A stretch of DNA of 64,000 nt from Halalkalibacter urbisdiaboli (GTDB lineage Bacteria > Bacillota > Bacilli > Bacillales > Bacillaceae_D): positions 703,816 through 767,815 of the forward strand of contig NZ_MVJM01000002.1 of NCBI RefSeq assembly GCF_002156385.1, written 5' to 3'. The notes under the pieces are model-generated. The model searched no databases and had not been told where the DNA came from. It saw only the letters and a program-made list of their open reading frames with translations. Every line of letters begins with the position of its first letter. The first letter of the stretch is position 1. This document shows positions 20,679 through 30,250 of this stretch, in pieces. The position numbers were made by a program, and so were the translations under genes.

Positions 20679-21242
20679 CTAAAACTGAGTTTTTAACAAC
20701 TCATAGTAGGATAATTCATTCCCACCATAATGTTTATCAATTAAATAGTTAAATCCAAGCCTCTCTATTACTTTTTTTGAATGCACGTTACTAACTTTCA
20801 CCCTTGCCGTTAACTTGTTAACCTGGAGATTCTTAAAAGCATAGTAAATAGTGGCCATTGCTGCCTCTACTGCAAACCCATTACCCCAATATTCAGGTGA
20901 TAATGCATAAAGAATTTCAACATCACCGTCTGGATCATCAACATACCGTAATCCACAATGACCCAGATATTCTTTGGTAGAATGATGAATGATTGCCCAC
21001 ACCCCAAAGTCATATCGAGTCCAATGTTGTAGAAATACATTTACATAGTCCGTTGTTTCGGTTAGTGACATCCCTTTACCTATCGCTAACCACATCCCTA
21101 CTTCCTCATGCTTCACGACATTAAATACGTTCTGCACATCCATCAGCGTTAACTTTCTGAGTCTAAGTCGCCTCGTTATAATTTCTGCTTGATTATTCGT
21201 ATTTATCTCTCCTAATCTTAATCTCAGCTCTTCTCTTCTCAC
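20679..21242 (-). CDS. GNAT acetyltransferase (RimJ/RimL type)
   Basis: 187 residues with the RimJ/RimL layout: N-terminal TRRLRLRKLTLMDVQNVF, central GHCGLRYVDDPDGDVEILYALSPEYWGNGFAVEA (acetyl-CoA-binding strand and loop) and C-terminal NVHSKKVIERLGF. The start is GTG 21242, seven nt after GAGGTG. Members acetylate ribosomal proteins, amino sugars or antibiotics; the substrate cannot be told here. It is a single gene with no operon partner. Confidence 0.85.
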   Translation of the reverse strand: MRREELRLRLGEINTNNQAEIITRRLRLRKLTLMDVQNVFNVVKHEEVGMWLAIGKGMSLTETTDYVNVFLQHWTRYDFGVWAIIHHSTKEYLGHCGLRYVDDPDGDVEILYALSPEYWGNGFAVEAAMATIYYAFKNLQVNKLTARVKVSNVHSKKVIERLGFNYLIDKHYGGNELSYYELLKTQF

Positions 21243-21561
21243 CTTAACACACCTCTTTTTATTCCTTCATAAAAGCGTTGTTAACATCCTTATCAATTCG
21301 ATTATGTTCTACATTCTTCATTACTCCCTACCATAACCTTTCGCAAAACGAAAGTACACCCTGAAACCCCGAAAGGAAAATACTGTATTTTATTATAAGT
21401 GAATCCAAAAACTTAGTGAAGGATAAAATTCCCAAAAAAAAGACTTGCTATATCCGGTACTCATATATAAAATAAAGTTATATTTGTTAGATAAAAAGAA
21501 TATAGTTCACCAATAACAAAAACAGAAATAAAACTTTAATTAGTTTTTATTTCATAATAAT

Positions 21562-21576
21562 TTGTAAGCGCTTAAC
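21562..21576 (+). promoter_or_regulatory. cre/LacI-type operator upstream of the Lpl-type transporter
   Basis: TTGTAAGCGCTTAAC has the central AAGCGCTT palindrome seen at 14176 and 59074 and matches cre at 12 of 14 positions. TTGTAA itself could be a -35 with TAATAC 18 nt downstream, so a bound repressor would block the promoter. The remaining gap (21243-21823) is A+T-rich and shows no gene. Confidence 0.45.
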
Positions 21577-21823
21577 CTACAATATTAATACTTTATATTC
21601 ATAATAACCCTTTTTTATTTTCCTAGGACGACTTTTTTTGCGATTTGTTTTGTTAGTTTAGTTATTATTAAATCATAATAGATTTTTCGACAAAAAGTAT
21701 GGATTGGTAATCAATAGTCGAATCGGTCCTTATTCCTTTTTTAGATGATTTTACTTTAACTACGAAACTAACGAACATCGTAAAGTCGAAATAAAGAAGA
21801 TATTCACTAAGGAGGAGAAGTAA

Positions 21824-23413
21824 TTGAAAAAAAGCGTGAGGTCATTACTTGTTACTGTTTTAACTGCATCATCGATTCTAGCCGCTTGTTCAAATGAAAC
21901 AAGTAAAGAAACAGAAGACAAAACAAGCGACGAAACCGGTCCATTTGAAGTAAGTTTAGCACTTATGGGAGGACCCAAAACTCCTGATGCTTGGACAGAA
22001 ACCGCACTTGAAGAGGATTTAAGTGCACACCTTGGTAGAGAAGTTAATGTCGAAAACGTGTTTTTACCTGGTTGGGAAGATGCAAAAACAAAAATTAACC
22101 TTCTGATGAGCGATAAAAAGTCAATGCCTGATGTTATGTGGCATTGGGATATGAATAAGGAATTCAATACTTGGGTTCAAGCTGGAGCTGTCCACGATTT
22201 AGTTCCGCATTTACAAGAAAACGGGAAAAATATTCTTAATTACTATTCGAAAGAAACACTATTCTTCCATTGGGATCCTAGCGGTAAAATATTCCGTATC
22301 CCTGGAGATGTTTCAGAGCCAGGGACGATGACGACGATTCTTCGAAAGGACTGGTTAGAAAACTTAAACCTAGAAGTGCCAACTACAGTCGAAGAATATA
22401 TCGAAGTCCTTCGCGCCTTCACGAAAGAGGATCCAGACGGAAACGGCAAAGATGACACGTACGGCCTTTCAGGAGAAAACCTTTATCGGGCATTCGCACC
22501 ATTCTTCTTAGCCTACGGAGTAGATCCGGATCAGTTCATGATTCAAGAAGACGGAACTGTAAAGTATGGCTCTACGATGCCGGAAGTTCGAGAAGTGCTA
22601 GAAATATTAGCAGGACTTTACGAAGAAGGAATTATTGACCCACGCATGCTTTCTCCAATCGAGCAAGCAAAGGTGGACGAAATTATGGCGAGTGGAAAAA
22701 TCGGTTCTATTTATCGTTGGGTAGCCTTCTTTAACCCAGATTTCAATCACCACATGTCATTTAAAGCACTTAACCCAGATGGTGAATATATACCGATCGA
22801 ACCAATTAAAGGACCTGACGGATTCGCTTCCGATCTTCCGGCAGATGAAATCGGTTGGAGCTATTTATCTGTGACTGCTGCCGCAGAGGAACCAGGCGAA
22901 GTCGTAAAAGTACTCGACCGAATTGCTTCTCCTGATACGTATAAGTTAATTACGTACGGTAAGGAAGGTGAGCATTATGAGATTGTTGAGGGCCAATACA
23001 AAAGCTTAATAGACCCTGACGAAATGAACAAATTAGGATTAGGAAATTACAACTGGTATGTTCAACGTAAGGATGAAGCAAATATCCAAAACACCCCTGA
23101 AGTCATTGAATTATTTAATAAACGAGCCGAAACAGCTATGCCTATTAGAGAAAAAACCGTATTTTTCAAATCATTATCACGTCCAGCTTGGTCTGAATAC
23201 GGGACAGATGTGAATACGTTGCGGGACGAAACATTCTGGGGAATCATATCCGGAAATCTACCTATTACAGCGTTTGACGAGTTCGTCGAAAAATATCCCT
23301 CACTCGGTGGAACTGAAATCGATAAAGAAGCAAACGAACTATATACAAAACAAGCAACAGAATACGCTGAATTCGAAAAATGGTATTCCGAGAATATCGA
23401 GCCTTACAAATAA
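21824..23413 (+). CDS. LplA-type ABC substrate-binding lipoprotein
   Basis: 529 residues. The start is TTG 21824 behind AAGGAGGAGAAGTAA. The type II signal peptide ends in SILAACSN with Cys21 lipidated. The mature protein is a long family 1 binding protein of the LplA/YtcQ group (MPDVMWHWDMNKEFNTW; DPDGNGKDDTYGLSG, a Ca2+-loop-like motif typical of the group). These take up oligosaccharides such as rhamnogalacturonan fragments. Two permeases follow and a LacI gene is convergent. The ligand is inferred from the window's pectinolytic context. Confidence 0.9.
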   Translation: MKKSVRSLLVTVLTASSILAACSNETSKETEDKTSDETGPFEVSLALMGGPKTPDAWTETALEEDLSAHLGREVNVENVFLPGWEDAKTKINLLMSDKKSMPDVMWHWDMNKEFNTWVQAGAVHDLVPHLQENGKNILNYYSKETLFFHWDPSGKIFRIPGDVSEPGTMTTILRKDWLENLNLEVPTTVEEYIEVLRAFTKEDPDGNGKDDTYGLSGENLYRAFAPFFLAYGVDPDQFMIQEDGTVKYGSTMPEVREVLEILAGLYEEGIIDPRMLSPIEQAKVDEIMASGKIGSIYRWVAFFNPDFNHHMSFKALNPDGEYIPIEPIKGPDGFASDLPADEIGWSYLSVTAAAEEPGEVVKVLDRIASPDTYKLITYGKEGEHYEIVEGQYKSLIDPDEMNKLGLGNYNWYVQRKDEANIQNTPEVIELFNKRAETAMPIREKTVFFKSLSRPAWSEYGTDVNTLRDETFWGIISGNLPITAFDEFVEKYPSLGGTEIDKEANELYTKQATEYAEFEKWYSENIEPYK

Positions 23414-23424
23414 GATTGTTTAAG

Positions 23425-23467
23425 GAGGTGTCCCTAAAGGGTAGATTTTTACCTTTTTGGGGCACCT
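23425..23467 (+). terminator. Intercistronic hairpin between binding protein and permeases
   Basis: An 18-nt arm beginning AGGTGTCCC at 23425 pairs imperfectly with an arm ending GGGGCACCT at 23467. There is no U-tract. Such hairpins after a binding-protein gene usually stabilise its mRNA and so raise its level above that of the permeases. Confidence 0.5.
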
Positions 23468-23490
23468 CTGAAGCAATGTAGAGGATTGGA

Positions 23491-24462
23491 GTGCAAAGGA
23501 TGCAAACACAAAAACCGCTAAACGTTAACACGGATACTAGCTTATCCCCATTAGGAAAAAAGCCGATATTAAAGGATCTATTACGTGATAAATATTTATA
23601 TTTGCTACTTCTCCCTGGTTTACTTTATCTCATTATTTTCAAATACGTCCCTATGTACGGCATCGTTATCGCTTTTAAAGATTACAACATCATTATGGGT
23701 ATAAAGGAAAGTCCGTGGGTTGGGTTCGAGCAATTCCAAAGATTGTTTAGAACACCTGACTTTATGCAAATCTTTATGAACACATTGATTATTAGTAGCT
23801 TAAAATTATTATTCGGATTCCCTGCCCCTATCATTCTAGCTTTACTATTGAACGAGCTAAGACATATGGCATTCAAGAAATTTACGCAATCGGTTGTCTA
23901 TTTGCCGCACTTTATATCTTGGGTCATCTTCTCTGGGATTATCATTATTTTCCTTAATCCTGTTGATGGATTGTTCAATTTTATCATTCAAGCCTTCGGT
24001 GGTCAGCCGATTAGTTTCTTAACAAGCCCAGAGCATTTCCGCGAGATTCTTGTTATCTCAGATATTTATAAAGAGATGGGCTGGGGAACAATTATCTATC
24101 TAGCTGCCATGACAGGAGTTAACCCTGATTTATATGAAGCCGCAAGAATGGACGGCGCCAATAAGTTTAAACAAATGTGGCATGTTACTTTGCCGTCGAT
24201 ACGACCAGTTATCCTAATCATGTTGATTTTAAGCCTAGGAAATATTCTGGAAGCTGGATTCCTACAAATTTACCTTCTATATAGCCCTCTCGTATACGAT
24301 GTAGCTGACGTTATTGACACGTATGTATACCGTCGAGGCATTCAAGAAGCAAATTATAGCCTAGCGACAGCAGCCGGACTATTTAAATCACTCATTGCCC
24401 TTGTGCTCATTGTAACTGCTAATAAAATCGTTAAAAAATGCGGACAAGATGGATTATGGTAG
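23491..24462 (+). CDS. LplB-type ABC permease
   Basis: 323 residues, six transmembrane segments, characteristic LplB motif KYVPMYGIVIAFKDYNI near the N-terminus and EAA loop YEAARMDGANKFKQMW near residue 214. GTG 23491 or ATG 23500 are both possible starts; both lie behind GAGGATTGGAG. Forms the channel with the next permease. Confidence 0.92.
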   Translation: MQRMQTQKPLNVNTDTSLSPLGKKPILKDLLRDKYLYLLLLPGLLYLIIFKYVPMYGIVIAFKDYNIIMGIKESPWVGFEQFQRLFRTPDFMQIFMNTLIISSLKLLFGFPAPIILALLLNELRHMAFKKFTQSVVYLPHFISWVIFSGIIIIFLNPVDGLFNFIIQAFGGQPISFLTSPEHFREILVISDIYKEMGWGTIIYLAAMTGVNPDLYEAARMDGANKFKQMWHVTLPSIRPVILIMLILSLGNILEAGFLQIYLLYSPLVYDVADVIDTYVYRRGIQEANYSLATAAGLFKSLIALVLIVTANKIVKKCGQDGLW

Positions 24463-24475
24463 GAGGGGAAATTTA

Positions 24476-25354
24476 ATGGTAGGTATATCTCGAGGAGAGA
24501 AAATCTTTTTATATTGCAACTATTTCTTTATGTGTTTGCTCATTATTATCATGCTCTTCCCGTTCTGGTATTTAGTGATGGGTTCACTAAGTGATGCAAA
24601 ATTAGCAGCTGGAGGAGGACTATTTTTACTTCCTGCCGGCTTTTCACTTGATGCTTACAAAGCCATTTTACAAAACGGATCTTTCTTAAGCAGCTTTAAG
24701 ACAACAGTGATTGTAACGGTTGCCGGAACATTATTCGGAACCTTTTTCACAGCAACAACAGCTTATGCAATTTCAAAAAAGCGACTTCGCGGCGCTGGCT
24801 TTGTCTCCTTTTTAATTCTTTTTACGATGCTGTTTAACGGTGGATTAATTCCAAACTACCTATTAATTAAAGAGCTTGGTATGATGAATACACTATGGGC
24901 CCTCATCCTACCTAACATGATTAATGCATTTAATATCTTTGTGATGAGGAGCTTTTTTAAAGGCATTCCTGAAGAATTAGAGGAAGCCGCTAAAATTGAT
25001 GGGGCCAATGATTTATTTATTTTCTTTAGAATTATATTACCACTTTCAAAGCCAGTACTCGCAACAATCGGATTATTTATCGCCGTCTTTTACTGGAATG
25101 ACTTCTTCTCTACAATCTTATATATCACTGACAAAGATAAATGGCAGCTACAAGCCGTTTTACGTGACATGATTAGCAACACTGCGCAAATGATGAAAGC
25201 AACTGGAACAGGCATGGGAGCTCAACAAAGTATATCAGAATTCACCGTTAGAATGGCTTCGATTGTTGTTGCGACACTTCCCATTCTAGTCGTCTATCCA
25301 TTCTTACAAAAGTATTTTGCAAAAGGGGCAATGATTGGCTCAATAAAAGGATAA
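24476..25354 (+). CDS. LplC-type ABC permease
   Basis: 292 residues from ATG 24476, which is seven nt after AGGAGGGG; an earlier in-frame ATG at 24449 overlaps the previous gene and lacks a site. Six transmembrane segments, FNGGLIPNYLLIKELGMMNT (LplC signature) and EAA loop EEAAKIDGANDLFIFF near residue 176. The C-terminus GAMIGSIKG is conserved in this permease group. Last gene of the operon. Confidence 0.92.
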   Translation: MVGISRGEKIFLYCNYFFMCLLIIIMLFPFWYLVMGSLSDAKLAAGGGLFLLPAGFSLDAYKAILQNGSFLSSFKTTVIVTVAGTLFGTFFTATTAYAISKKRLRGAGFVSFLILFTMLFNGGLIPNYLLIKELGMMNTLWALILPNMINAFNIFVMRSFFKGIPEELEEAAKIDGANDLFIFFRIILPLSKPVLATIGLFIAVFYWNDFFSTILYITDKDKWQLQAVLRDMISNTAQMMKATGTGMGAQQSISEFTVRMASIVVATLPILVVYPFLQKYFAKGAMIGSIKG

Positions 25355-25389
25355 CCTAAAAAAGCGGCCTGTCTTATAAGCTTAAAGCG

Positions 25390-25662
25390 TGCATGAAGGC
25401 TGTGCCAAAGATTAAAAAACAACCTTTTGACACGAGGCGGCTGAAAAGGGTGGGTTTTCCTTTTTCAGTGCCCTTTATGTAATGTGCGGAGCCGTTGCCC
25501 GATTTTTAAAGCCTTGCTACGAGTGGCTTTCTCATAGCAGGGCGCGCAACGTGCGAAGCCATTACTTCTTCTTTGAGTTACAAGAAGTAGTAGTGGCCTC
25601 GCTATGAATGAGTTTCTCATAGCAAGGCTCGCAACGTGTGGAGCATTTGACACAGTCTCTTT
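25390..25662. repeat. Nested palindromic repeat, copy A
   Basis: Outer arms GGCTGTGCCAAA (25393-25404) and TTTGACACAGTC (25646-25657) are complementary apart from G.U-type changes. Inside are the hairpin near 25436-25470 (TGAAAA/TTTTCA), the core GTAATGTGCGGAGCCGTTGC (25474-25493), an inner hairpin CTACGAGTGG...CATAGCAG and the partner core GCAACGTGCGAAGCCATTAC. See copies B to E. It sits between the convergent Lpl operon and the LacI gene. Confidence 0.75.
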
Positions 25663-25681
25663 TTCGTACTTCCTAGAACAC

Positions 25682-26740
25682 TTAGCTACGTAACCGAATA
25701 GTTGATTCACGTAACATAATCGCCCCTGCCAACAATAGCTTTTCAAAAGGGGCATCATGTTGTTGAATCCGCCTAATTAACATCTCAACAGCCCTTATCC
25801 CAAGGTCCTGCTTCGCTACATCGACCGTTGTTAACGTCGGAGACATTGTGTAAGTAAATTCCATATTATCAAATCCAGCAATTGAGACATCACCAGGAAC
25901 CCTATAGCCCGCATCCTCCAACGCCCTTGTAACGCTTTTTGCAATATCATCATTTGCACATACAAATGCAGTTGGTAGCGACTTTCGGTTAACCTTACTT
26001 AGCCAAAGATCCATTTGCTCTACCACATGCTCTGCTTCAACACCGACTAACACATCCTCCTTATTAAACGGTAGATTGTTACTCTCTAACGCACTCCTAA
26101 ACCCTAAAAACCGATCGTAAAAACTACGTGAATATTGCACATCTCCGACAAATTGAATATTCGTGTGACCAAGCCCTATTAAATGATTCGTCAAATTCAT
26201 ACTACAATCGAAATTGTTATTAAAAATCGTATCACAAGGCAGTAAAGGGTCTTCATGATCAATCATCACTAAAGGGATCCCCATTCGATTCACTTCTAGC
26301 AAAAGAGCTGTTGAGACAACCCCAACACTAACAACCCCAATAAAACCTTTAGGGTTTAGAGCATGCGATAAATTCTCGACATTGTTTTCAGTGACAACAA
26401 CCATGCCATATTTTAAGTTATCTAACGCAGAAGAAAGACCATCAAGAATTTTCCCCCAATAACGTGACTCTCTATTCTGAAACCGAATATTAGGCATAAG
26501 CACTAAGACGCTCTGCTTTTTATCCGTTCCGCGGTCGAAGCGCTTTTCACCTTGATCCAACTTAATTTGGTTTACTTTTTTGTTCTTTTGAGCAAAGTAG
26601 CCTAATTTTGAAGCTGCCTCAAATACCTTCTCACGTGTTGTCGCATTTACACCTTCTTTTCCAGATAGAGCTTTTGATACTACGAATTTTGACACACCTA
26701 AATAATCGGCAATCTGTTGCATCGTTACCTTTTTAGCCAT
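25682..26740 (-). CDS. LacI family transcriptional regulator
   Basis: 352 residues. Residues 4-24 are the LacI helix-turn-helix (VTMQQIADYLGVSKFVVSKAL), followed by the hinge and a periplasmic-binding-protein-like effector domain (VLVLMPNIRF; FVCANDDIAKSVTRALEDAGYRVPGDVSIAGFDNMEFTYTMSPTLTTVD). ATG 26740 follows GGAGTG. It is convergent with the Lpl-type transporter and is a good candidate for its regulator through the AAGCGCTT-centred site at 21562. Similar sites also precede the operon at 14 kb and the PL11 gene, but CcpA is an equal candidate for those. Confidence 0.9.
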   Translation of the reverse strand: MAKKVTMQQIADYLGVSKFVVSKALSGKEGVNATTREKVFEAASKLGYFAQKNKKVNQIKLDQGEKRFDRGTDKKQSVLVLMPNIRFQNRESRYWGKILDGLSSALDNLKYGMVVVTENNVENLSHALNPKGFIGVVSVGVVSTALLLEVNRMGIPLVMIDHEDPLLPCDTIFNNNFDCSMNLTNHLIGLGHTNIQFVGDVQYSRSFYDRFLGFRSALESNNLPFNKEDVLVGVEAEHVVEQMDLWLSKVNRKSLPTAFVCANDDIAKSVTRALEDAGYRVPGDVSIAGFDNMEFTYTMSPTLTTVDVAKQDLGIRAVEMLIRRIQQHDAPFEKLLLAGAIMLRESTIRLRS

Positions 26741-26767
26741 CGATAATCACTCCATCAACATTAGAAA

Positions 26768-26810
26768 AACACGATATAAAAGCCAATGTAAACTTTTTCG
26801 ATATCGTGTT
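26768..26810. promoter_or_regulatory. Inverted repeat in the LacI gene leader
   Basis: AACACGATAT (26768-26777) and ATATCGTGTT (26801-26810) are a perfect 10-bp inverted repeat with a 23-nt spacer, about 30 nt upstream of the LacI start. On the minus strand UUUUUC follows, so it could be an attenuator as well as an operator. The rest of 26741-27002 shows nothing recognisable. Confidence 0.4.
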
Positions 26811-27002
26811 TCCTCCCTATCAACTTATTATAGAATCGTCAAATTTACATTTTTCAACATAATTCTATCATACCAAAATAAGCTATCTGTTATAAAGAGA
26901 AATCACCATAAATGAAGTAATATTAAACACTACTTACTTGTTGTACTTCTTAACGACAATCTTTCTAGTTTCACCAGCAGATAAGTCAAAGTAACTACCA
27001 CT

Positions 27003-27036
27003 AAAAAAGCAGCCTCCTCATCAAAGGAATGCTGCT
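27003..27036 (-). terminator. Terminator of the small lipoprotein gene
   Basis: AGCAGC (27008-27013) pairs with GCTGCT (27031-27036), extended by partial pairing, and six U follow on the minus strand (27008-27003). Confidence 0.65.
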
Positions 27037-27045
27037 CATACGCTA

Positions 27046-27462
27046 TCATTTATGCTTTAATTTAATAACATCCTGCTCGTCGTTAAATTTAATAATTAGT
27101 TTGTATTCATCCTCAATGTAAGTCTCTTCATTGACCGTACCAACTAAAAATGAAATTGTGTTTCCTTCTATTCGATTCTCCATTTGCCCTATATTCCCCG
27201 TAATCAAACCATCACGGCTCTCTAACTCAATATCGATCTTGTTAACATCTAAATTTGATGACTCATCTTCTATATAGTCAATTTCAATCCAGTTCACGCC
27301 TTTTCCATTTTCTAAGTCAGGATTATAAATGTAAGTAGCATTCCAAAACTGTCCTTCCCCTTTAAAGAGTACCTCCTCTGTCACAACAGTTTGGGATGCG
27401 CATGCTGTTAAACAGCTGAAAACCATTAGATAATAAAGCATGCTAATCTTTATAGGAAACAC
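27046..27462 (-). CDS. Small secreted lipoprotein, function unknown
   Basis: About 138 residues. A hydrophobic N-terminus ends in SCLTACAS, a lipobox with Cys at about 21. The mature part is acidic and beta-rich, with no family that I recognise. The start is unclear: GTG 27462 has no properly spaced site and ATG 27441 would shorten the signal peptide. Single-gene unit with its own terminator. Confidence 0.65.
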   Translation of the reverse strand: MFPIKISMLYYLMVFSCLTACASQTVVTEEVLFKGEGQFWNATYIYNPDLENGKGVNWIEIDYIEDESSNLDVNKIDIELESRDGLITGNIGQMENRIEGNTISFLVGTVNEETYIEDEYKLIIKFNDEQDVIKLKHK

Positions 27463-27599
27463 CCTCTTTGCAGCTATTTTCTTGTTTTAATATCGACGTA
27501 ATTTGAAAAGCGCCGGCCAAAAGAAGCATAATCCCCACGTTTCATCCTGCACCTCCCCTACTATCTTAACATATTATTCCAAAAAGTTGCCCGTAAGAA

Positions 27600-27995
27600 T
27601 CATACATTAAAAAACGAGAAAAAAGGGATGTCCCAAGAGGTTCGTTCTTAACCGTTTGGGACATCCACGTAGCAATGTGCGGAATTCGCTACTTAACCTA
27701 ATTTTCTGTACTACTCCAAGAAGTATACAATTCCGAGGGTCAATGAAAAAACCGTTAAAAAGATTTCGAGGAAGCGGTAATGGCTCCACACGTTGCGCGC
27801 CTAGCTATGAGAAACCCATTCATAGCGCGGGCACTGAAAAACCTTCTTAAGTAACTCAAAGAAGAAGTAATGGCTTCGCACGTTGCACGCCTAGCTACGA
27901 GAAAACCACTCGTAGCTAGGCTTTCAAAACCAGGCAACGGATACGTACATTACTTAAAGGCCGTTGAAAAAGAAAATCCCCCCTTTTTCAGCGGC
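27600..27995. repeat. Palindromic repeat, copy E (composite)
   Basis: Starts with a free hairpin GGATGTCCCAA/TTGGGACATCC (27626-27636 with 27656-27666), the same stem that encloses copy B. Then a partial core (AGCAATGTGCGGAA), and at 27776-27955 two head-to-tail partial units in the opposite orientation to A-C (GTAATGGCTCCACACGTTGC and GTAATGGCTTCGCACGTTGC). The last contains the inner hairpin CTACGAGAAAACCACTCGTAG. It ends near a TTTTTCAGCGGCC hairpin. No gene in 27463-28142 is convincing. Confidence 0.7.
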
Positions 27996-28142
27996 CTCAC
28001 AATTCCAGTTTTGTTAGTGTCGTGCCATCAAATTCATATGATTATGAAAGTACAAAATCCATAATCTCTAAAACTGTAAGAGCATGTGTTACCCATTACT
28101 TACCCTCGATGCTAGAAACTATGTTCGTTGATAACCTACATC

Positions 28143-29303
28143 TTAAGATGCTACTCCCTTAGAAAGTTTTTTCTCCTTCAATTTTTCAAACTGTGCCTTG
28201 CAAGAAATAGTGAGAGCAATGAAAAAAATAGCTATACCACTTATTGTTACTAATGACTGAACCTCGTTTACAACACCCAAATCAGTGAACAAAATCCGGT
28301 AAATTCCTTCAGCTACATATGTTGCCGGAAGAAACTCACTTAGTCCCTCGTAAAAATTTGTAAGAAATAGTTGCGGTACAAGTGTTCCTGATGTCACGAG
28401 CTGTGCTGATAACAAAAAGATGTTAAAAGCCATACCTAATTGACCAAATAGAACAACAAAAAAACTAGTAAGTAGCATAAAGGTTAGTAAAGTTATCGTC
28501 TGGAACATCCAAAAGGAAAAGAAACTAAAATCATTAATACTCAATTCACTAATTAATACGAGCAAACTAGAAACAAGCCCTATGAAGAGTGAACAAACGA
28601 CATTAATAAGTAGCCAAGAAAGGTATAGCCTCCACTTACAACAATTTCTTGTTTTTAAATTTGTTACAGATTGGTTCATAAACATGGCCATAACCATTGA
28701 CCCAGTGAAAGCAGCTAAAATCATCATCAATGGAATCATTTGCTCCGAAAATGTATTTATTTCGTTTAGTCTTGCCTCACTTGAATTTACTCCTTTTGTT
28801 ATCACATTTACAATATTTCCTTTATTCTCATCTTGCACATTTAACTGTTCAACTACATAATTTGCATTACTAACTTTGACTAAATCATTGACTGTTGAAG
28901 TAAAAGTCGCCTCAATCCTATTCGTCACACTACTTACAATAAGTGGATTAGCATCGTTTACATAGTAATTAATAACAGGCGATTCTTGTGGATTCATTAC
29001 GCTTTGTGCGAATTCATCTGTTAGATGTATTAATAAATAAATCTGTTTATCTTGAAGAGCTGCCGCAGCCAAATCTAGGTGTTCAAAACGTTGAATATTT
29101 AAATCCACTTGACTCTCAAAATCAATAACAGATTCCAACTGTTCATTTTCTATTACTACCCCTACAGGAAGATCAATCATCTTATCTTGCACTTGGCTAT
29201 AACTAGTTAGCCAAACAATCCCAAAAACTAATTGAAAAATTAATAAACTACCTAATGCCATAAGTGACGTCTTTTGTTTAATTAGCTCAAATATAATTTT
29301 CAT
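28143..29303 (-). CDS. ABC-2 / YhgE-Pip-type membrane protein, last gene of the selenoprotein cluster
   Basis: 386 residues. One N-terminal transmembrane helix (about 15-35), an extracytoplasmic domain of about 150 residues, then about five C-terminal helices (from about 190) ending in a basic tail: the ABC-2 permease / YhgE-Pip layout. ATG 29303 has GGAG eight nt upstream and lies 15 nt after the stop of the second U32 gene, so it belongs to the operon. No ATPase is encoded next to it. Likely role is export of, or immunity to, the product of the cluster; this is inference. Confidence 0.75.
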   Translation of the reverse strand: MKIIFELIKQKTSLMALGSLLIFQLVFGIVWLTSYSQVQDKMIDLPVGVVIENEQLESVIDFESQVDLNIQRFEHLDLAAAALQDKQIYLLIHLTDEFAQSVMNPQESPVINYYVNDANPLIVSSVTNRIEATFTSTVNDLVKVSNANYVVEQLNVQDENKGNIVNVITKGVNSSEARLNEINTFSEQMIPLMMILAAFTGSMVMAMFMNQSVTNLKTRNCCKWRLYLSWLLINVVCSLFIGLVSSLLVLISELSINDFSFFSFWMFQTITLLTFMLLTSFFVVLFGQLGMAFNIFLLSAQLVTSGTLVPQLFLTNFYEGLSEFLPATYVAEGIYRILFTDLGVVNEVQSLVTISGIAIFFIALTISCKAQFEKLKEKKLSKGVAS

Positions 29304-29318
29304 ATAAACAACTCCAAA

Positions 29319-30230
29319 CTAATTAGTAACTTCAGTTAAATTTAAATAATGATAGTTCTTAATAACTTCTTTAGAATCCTGAAGCCTCAAATCAAACGAT
29401 ATCGTATCTAGTTCCTTTACATATCCAATGTTCAATTGTTGCACCGATTTTTTTAGCCATACACTGTTTCCTATGAGGTGGAATTTAGGTATCACTTCCC
29501 TACCCTTAATCCCAATTCTATTCAGCATGTCATCGTATCTCTCCCATTTATAAATCATATCCATTTCTAAAGGTCGGTTACACAGAGATTGACAGTTTCC
29601 AACTTCAGAATCATATAGCCTCACCGCATGACAGGACCTCCCAATCGCCACTAATTGACCATTCATCACACCATTTAATCCAATGTTTTTTTCTCTAAAA
29701 AATTTTATCTGTTTTTCGTTTAATAGATATGGATTTACCTCTATTACATTCACATTATAGACTGCTAATAACTCAGACATATAATCAGCTTCCAAATTAT
29801 TTTCCTGTGAAATTCTTTTTATTAATTCTTCCTCATCTTCAATTATTTTTTCCGACCAAGGTGAGCTCGAATATCCGAAATTTAGTAATTGTCCTAATAT
29901 GATTTTAGTCGTATTAGTATAGCCTCGCTCATAAAATTCAAATAACGTGCCTAAATCATTAATAATAAACGAGGACACATTGTTTTCAACAATGAACGCC
30001 TCTACCATCCTAAATAGTGCCTTCATATGCTTCTGAAACACCACCGGGATTTCAACTATAAGTTTTACTTTTCGTTGGCTACAGTACTCAGACCAAAATT
30101 TAACGTCATCATGATTTGGTAGCTTATGAAAACAACTTGGGTTACCTATTACAATTTCATCCCAATGTACATTTAGAACACTATCATTTCGTAATGAGGA
30201 ATTTGAAACTTTCAGCTGGCGTTTTTGCAT
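29319..30230 (-). CDS. U32-family (UbiV-like) Fe-S protein
   Basis: 303 residues, ATG 30230 behind GGAGGAG. Overall TIM-barrel pattern of peptidase family U32 without a protease signature. Cys200, Cys213 and Cys217 have the same 13 and 4 residue spacing as I recall for three [4Fe-4S] ligands of E. coli UbiV (Cys180, 193, 197), and Cys33 could be the fourth. UbiU/UbiV form a heterodimer that hydroxylates without O2. Here the partner would be the U32 protein encoded just upstream (20-nt gap). Substrate unknown. Confidence 0.75.
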   Translation of the reverse strand: MQKRQLKVSNSSLRNDSVLNVHWDEIVIGNPSCFHKLPNHDDVKFWSEYCSQRKVKLIVEIPVVFQKHMKALFRMVEAFIVENNVSSFIINDLGTLFEFYERGYTNTTKIILGQLLNFGYSSSPWSEKIIEDEEELIKRISQENNLEADYMSELLAVYNVNVIEVNPYLLNEKQIKFFREKNIGLNGVMNGQLVAIGRSCHAVRLYDSEVGNCQSLCNRPLEMDMIYKWERYDDMLNRIGIKGREVIPKFHLIGNSVWLKKSVQQLNIGYVKELDTISFDLRLQDSKEVIKNYHYLNLTEVTN

Positions 30231-30250
30231 ATGGCTCCTCCATCATTAAA

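Noticed and set aside
27433-27541. Short minus-strand frames upstream of the small lipoprotein (MKRGDYASF... and MLLLAGAFQITSILKQEN...)
   Set aside because: A GGGGAGGTG site exists, but two overlapping frames compete and both are under 35 codons; not enough to call a gene.
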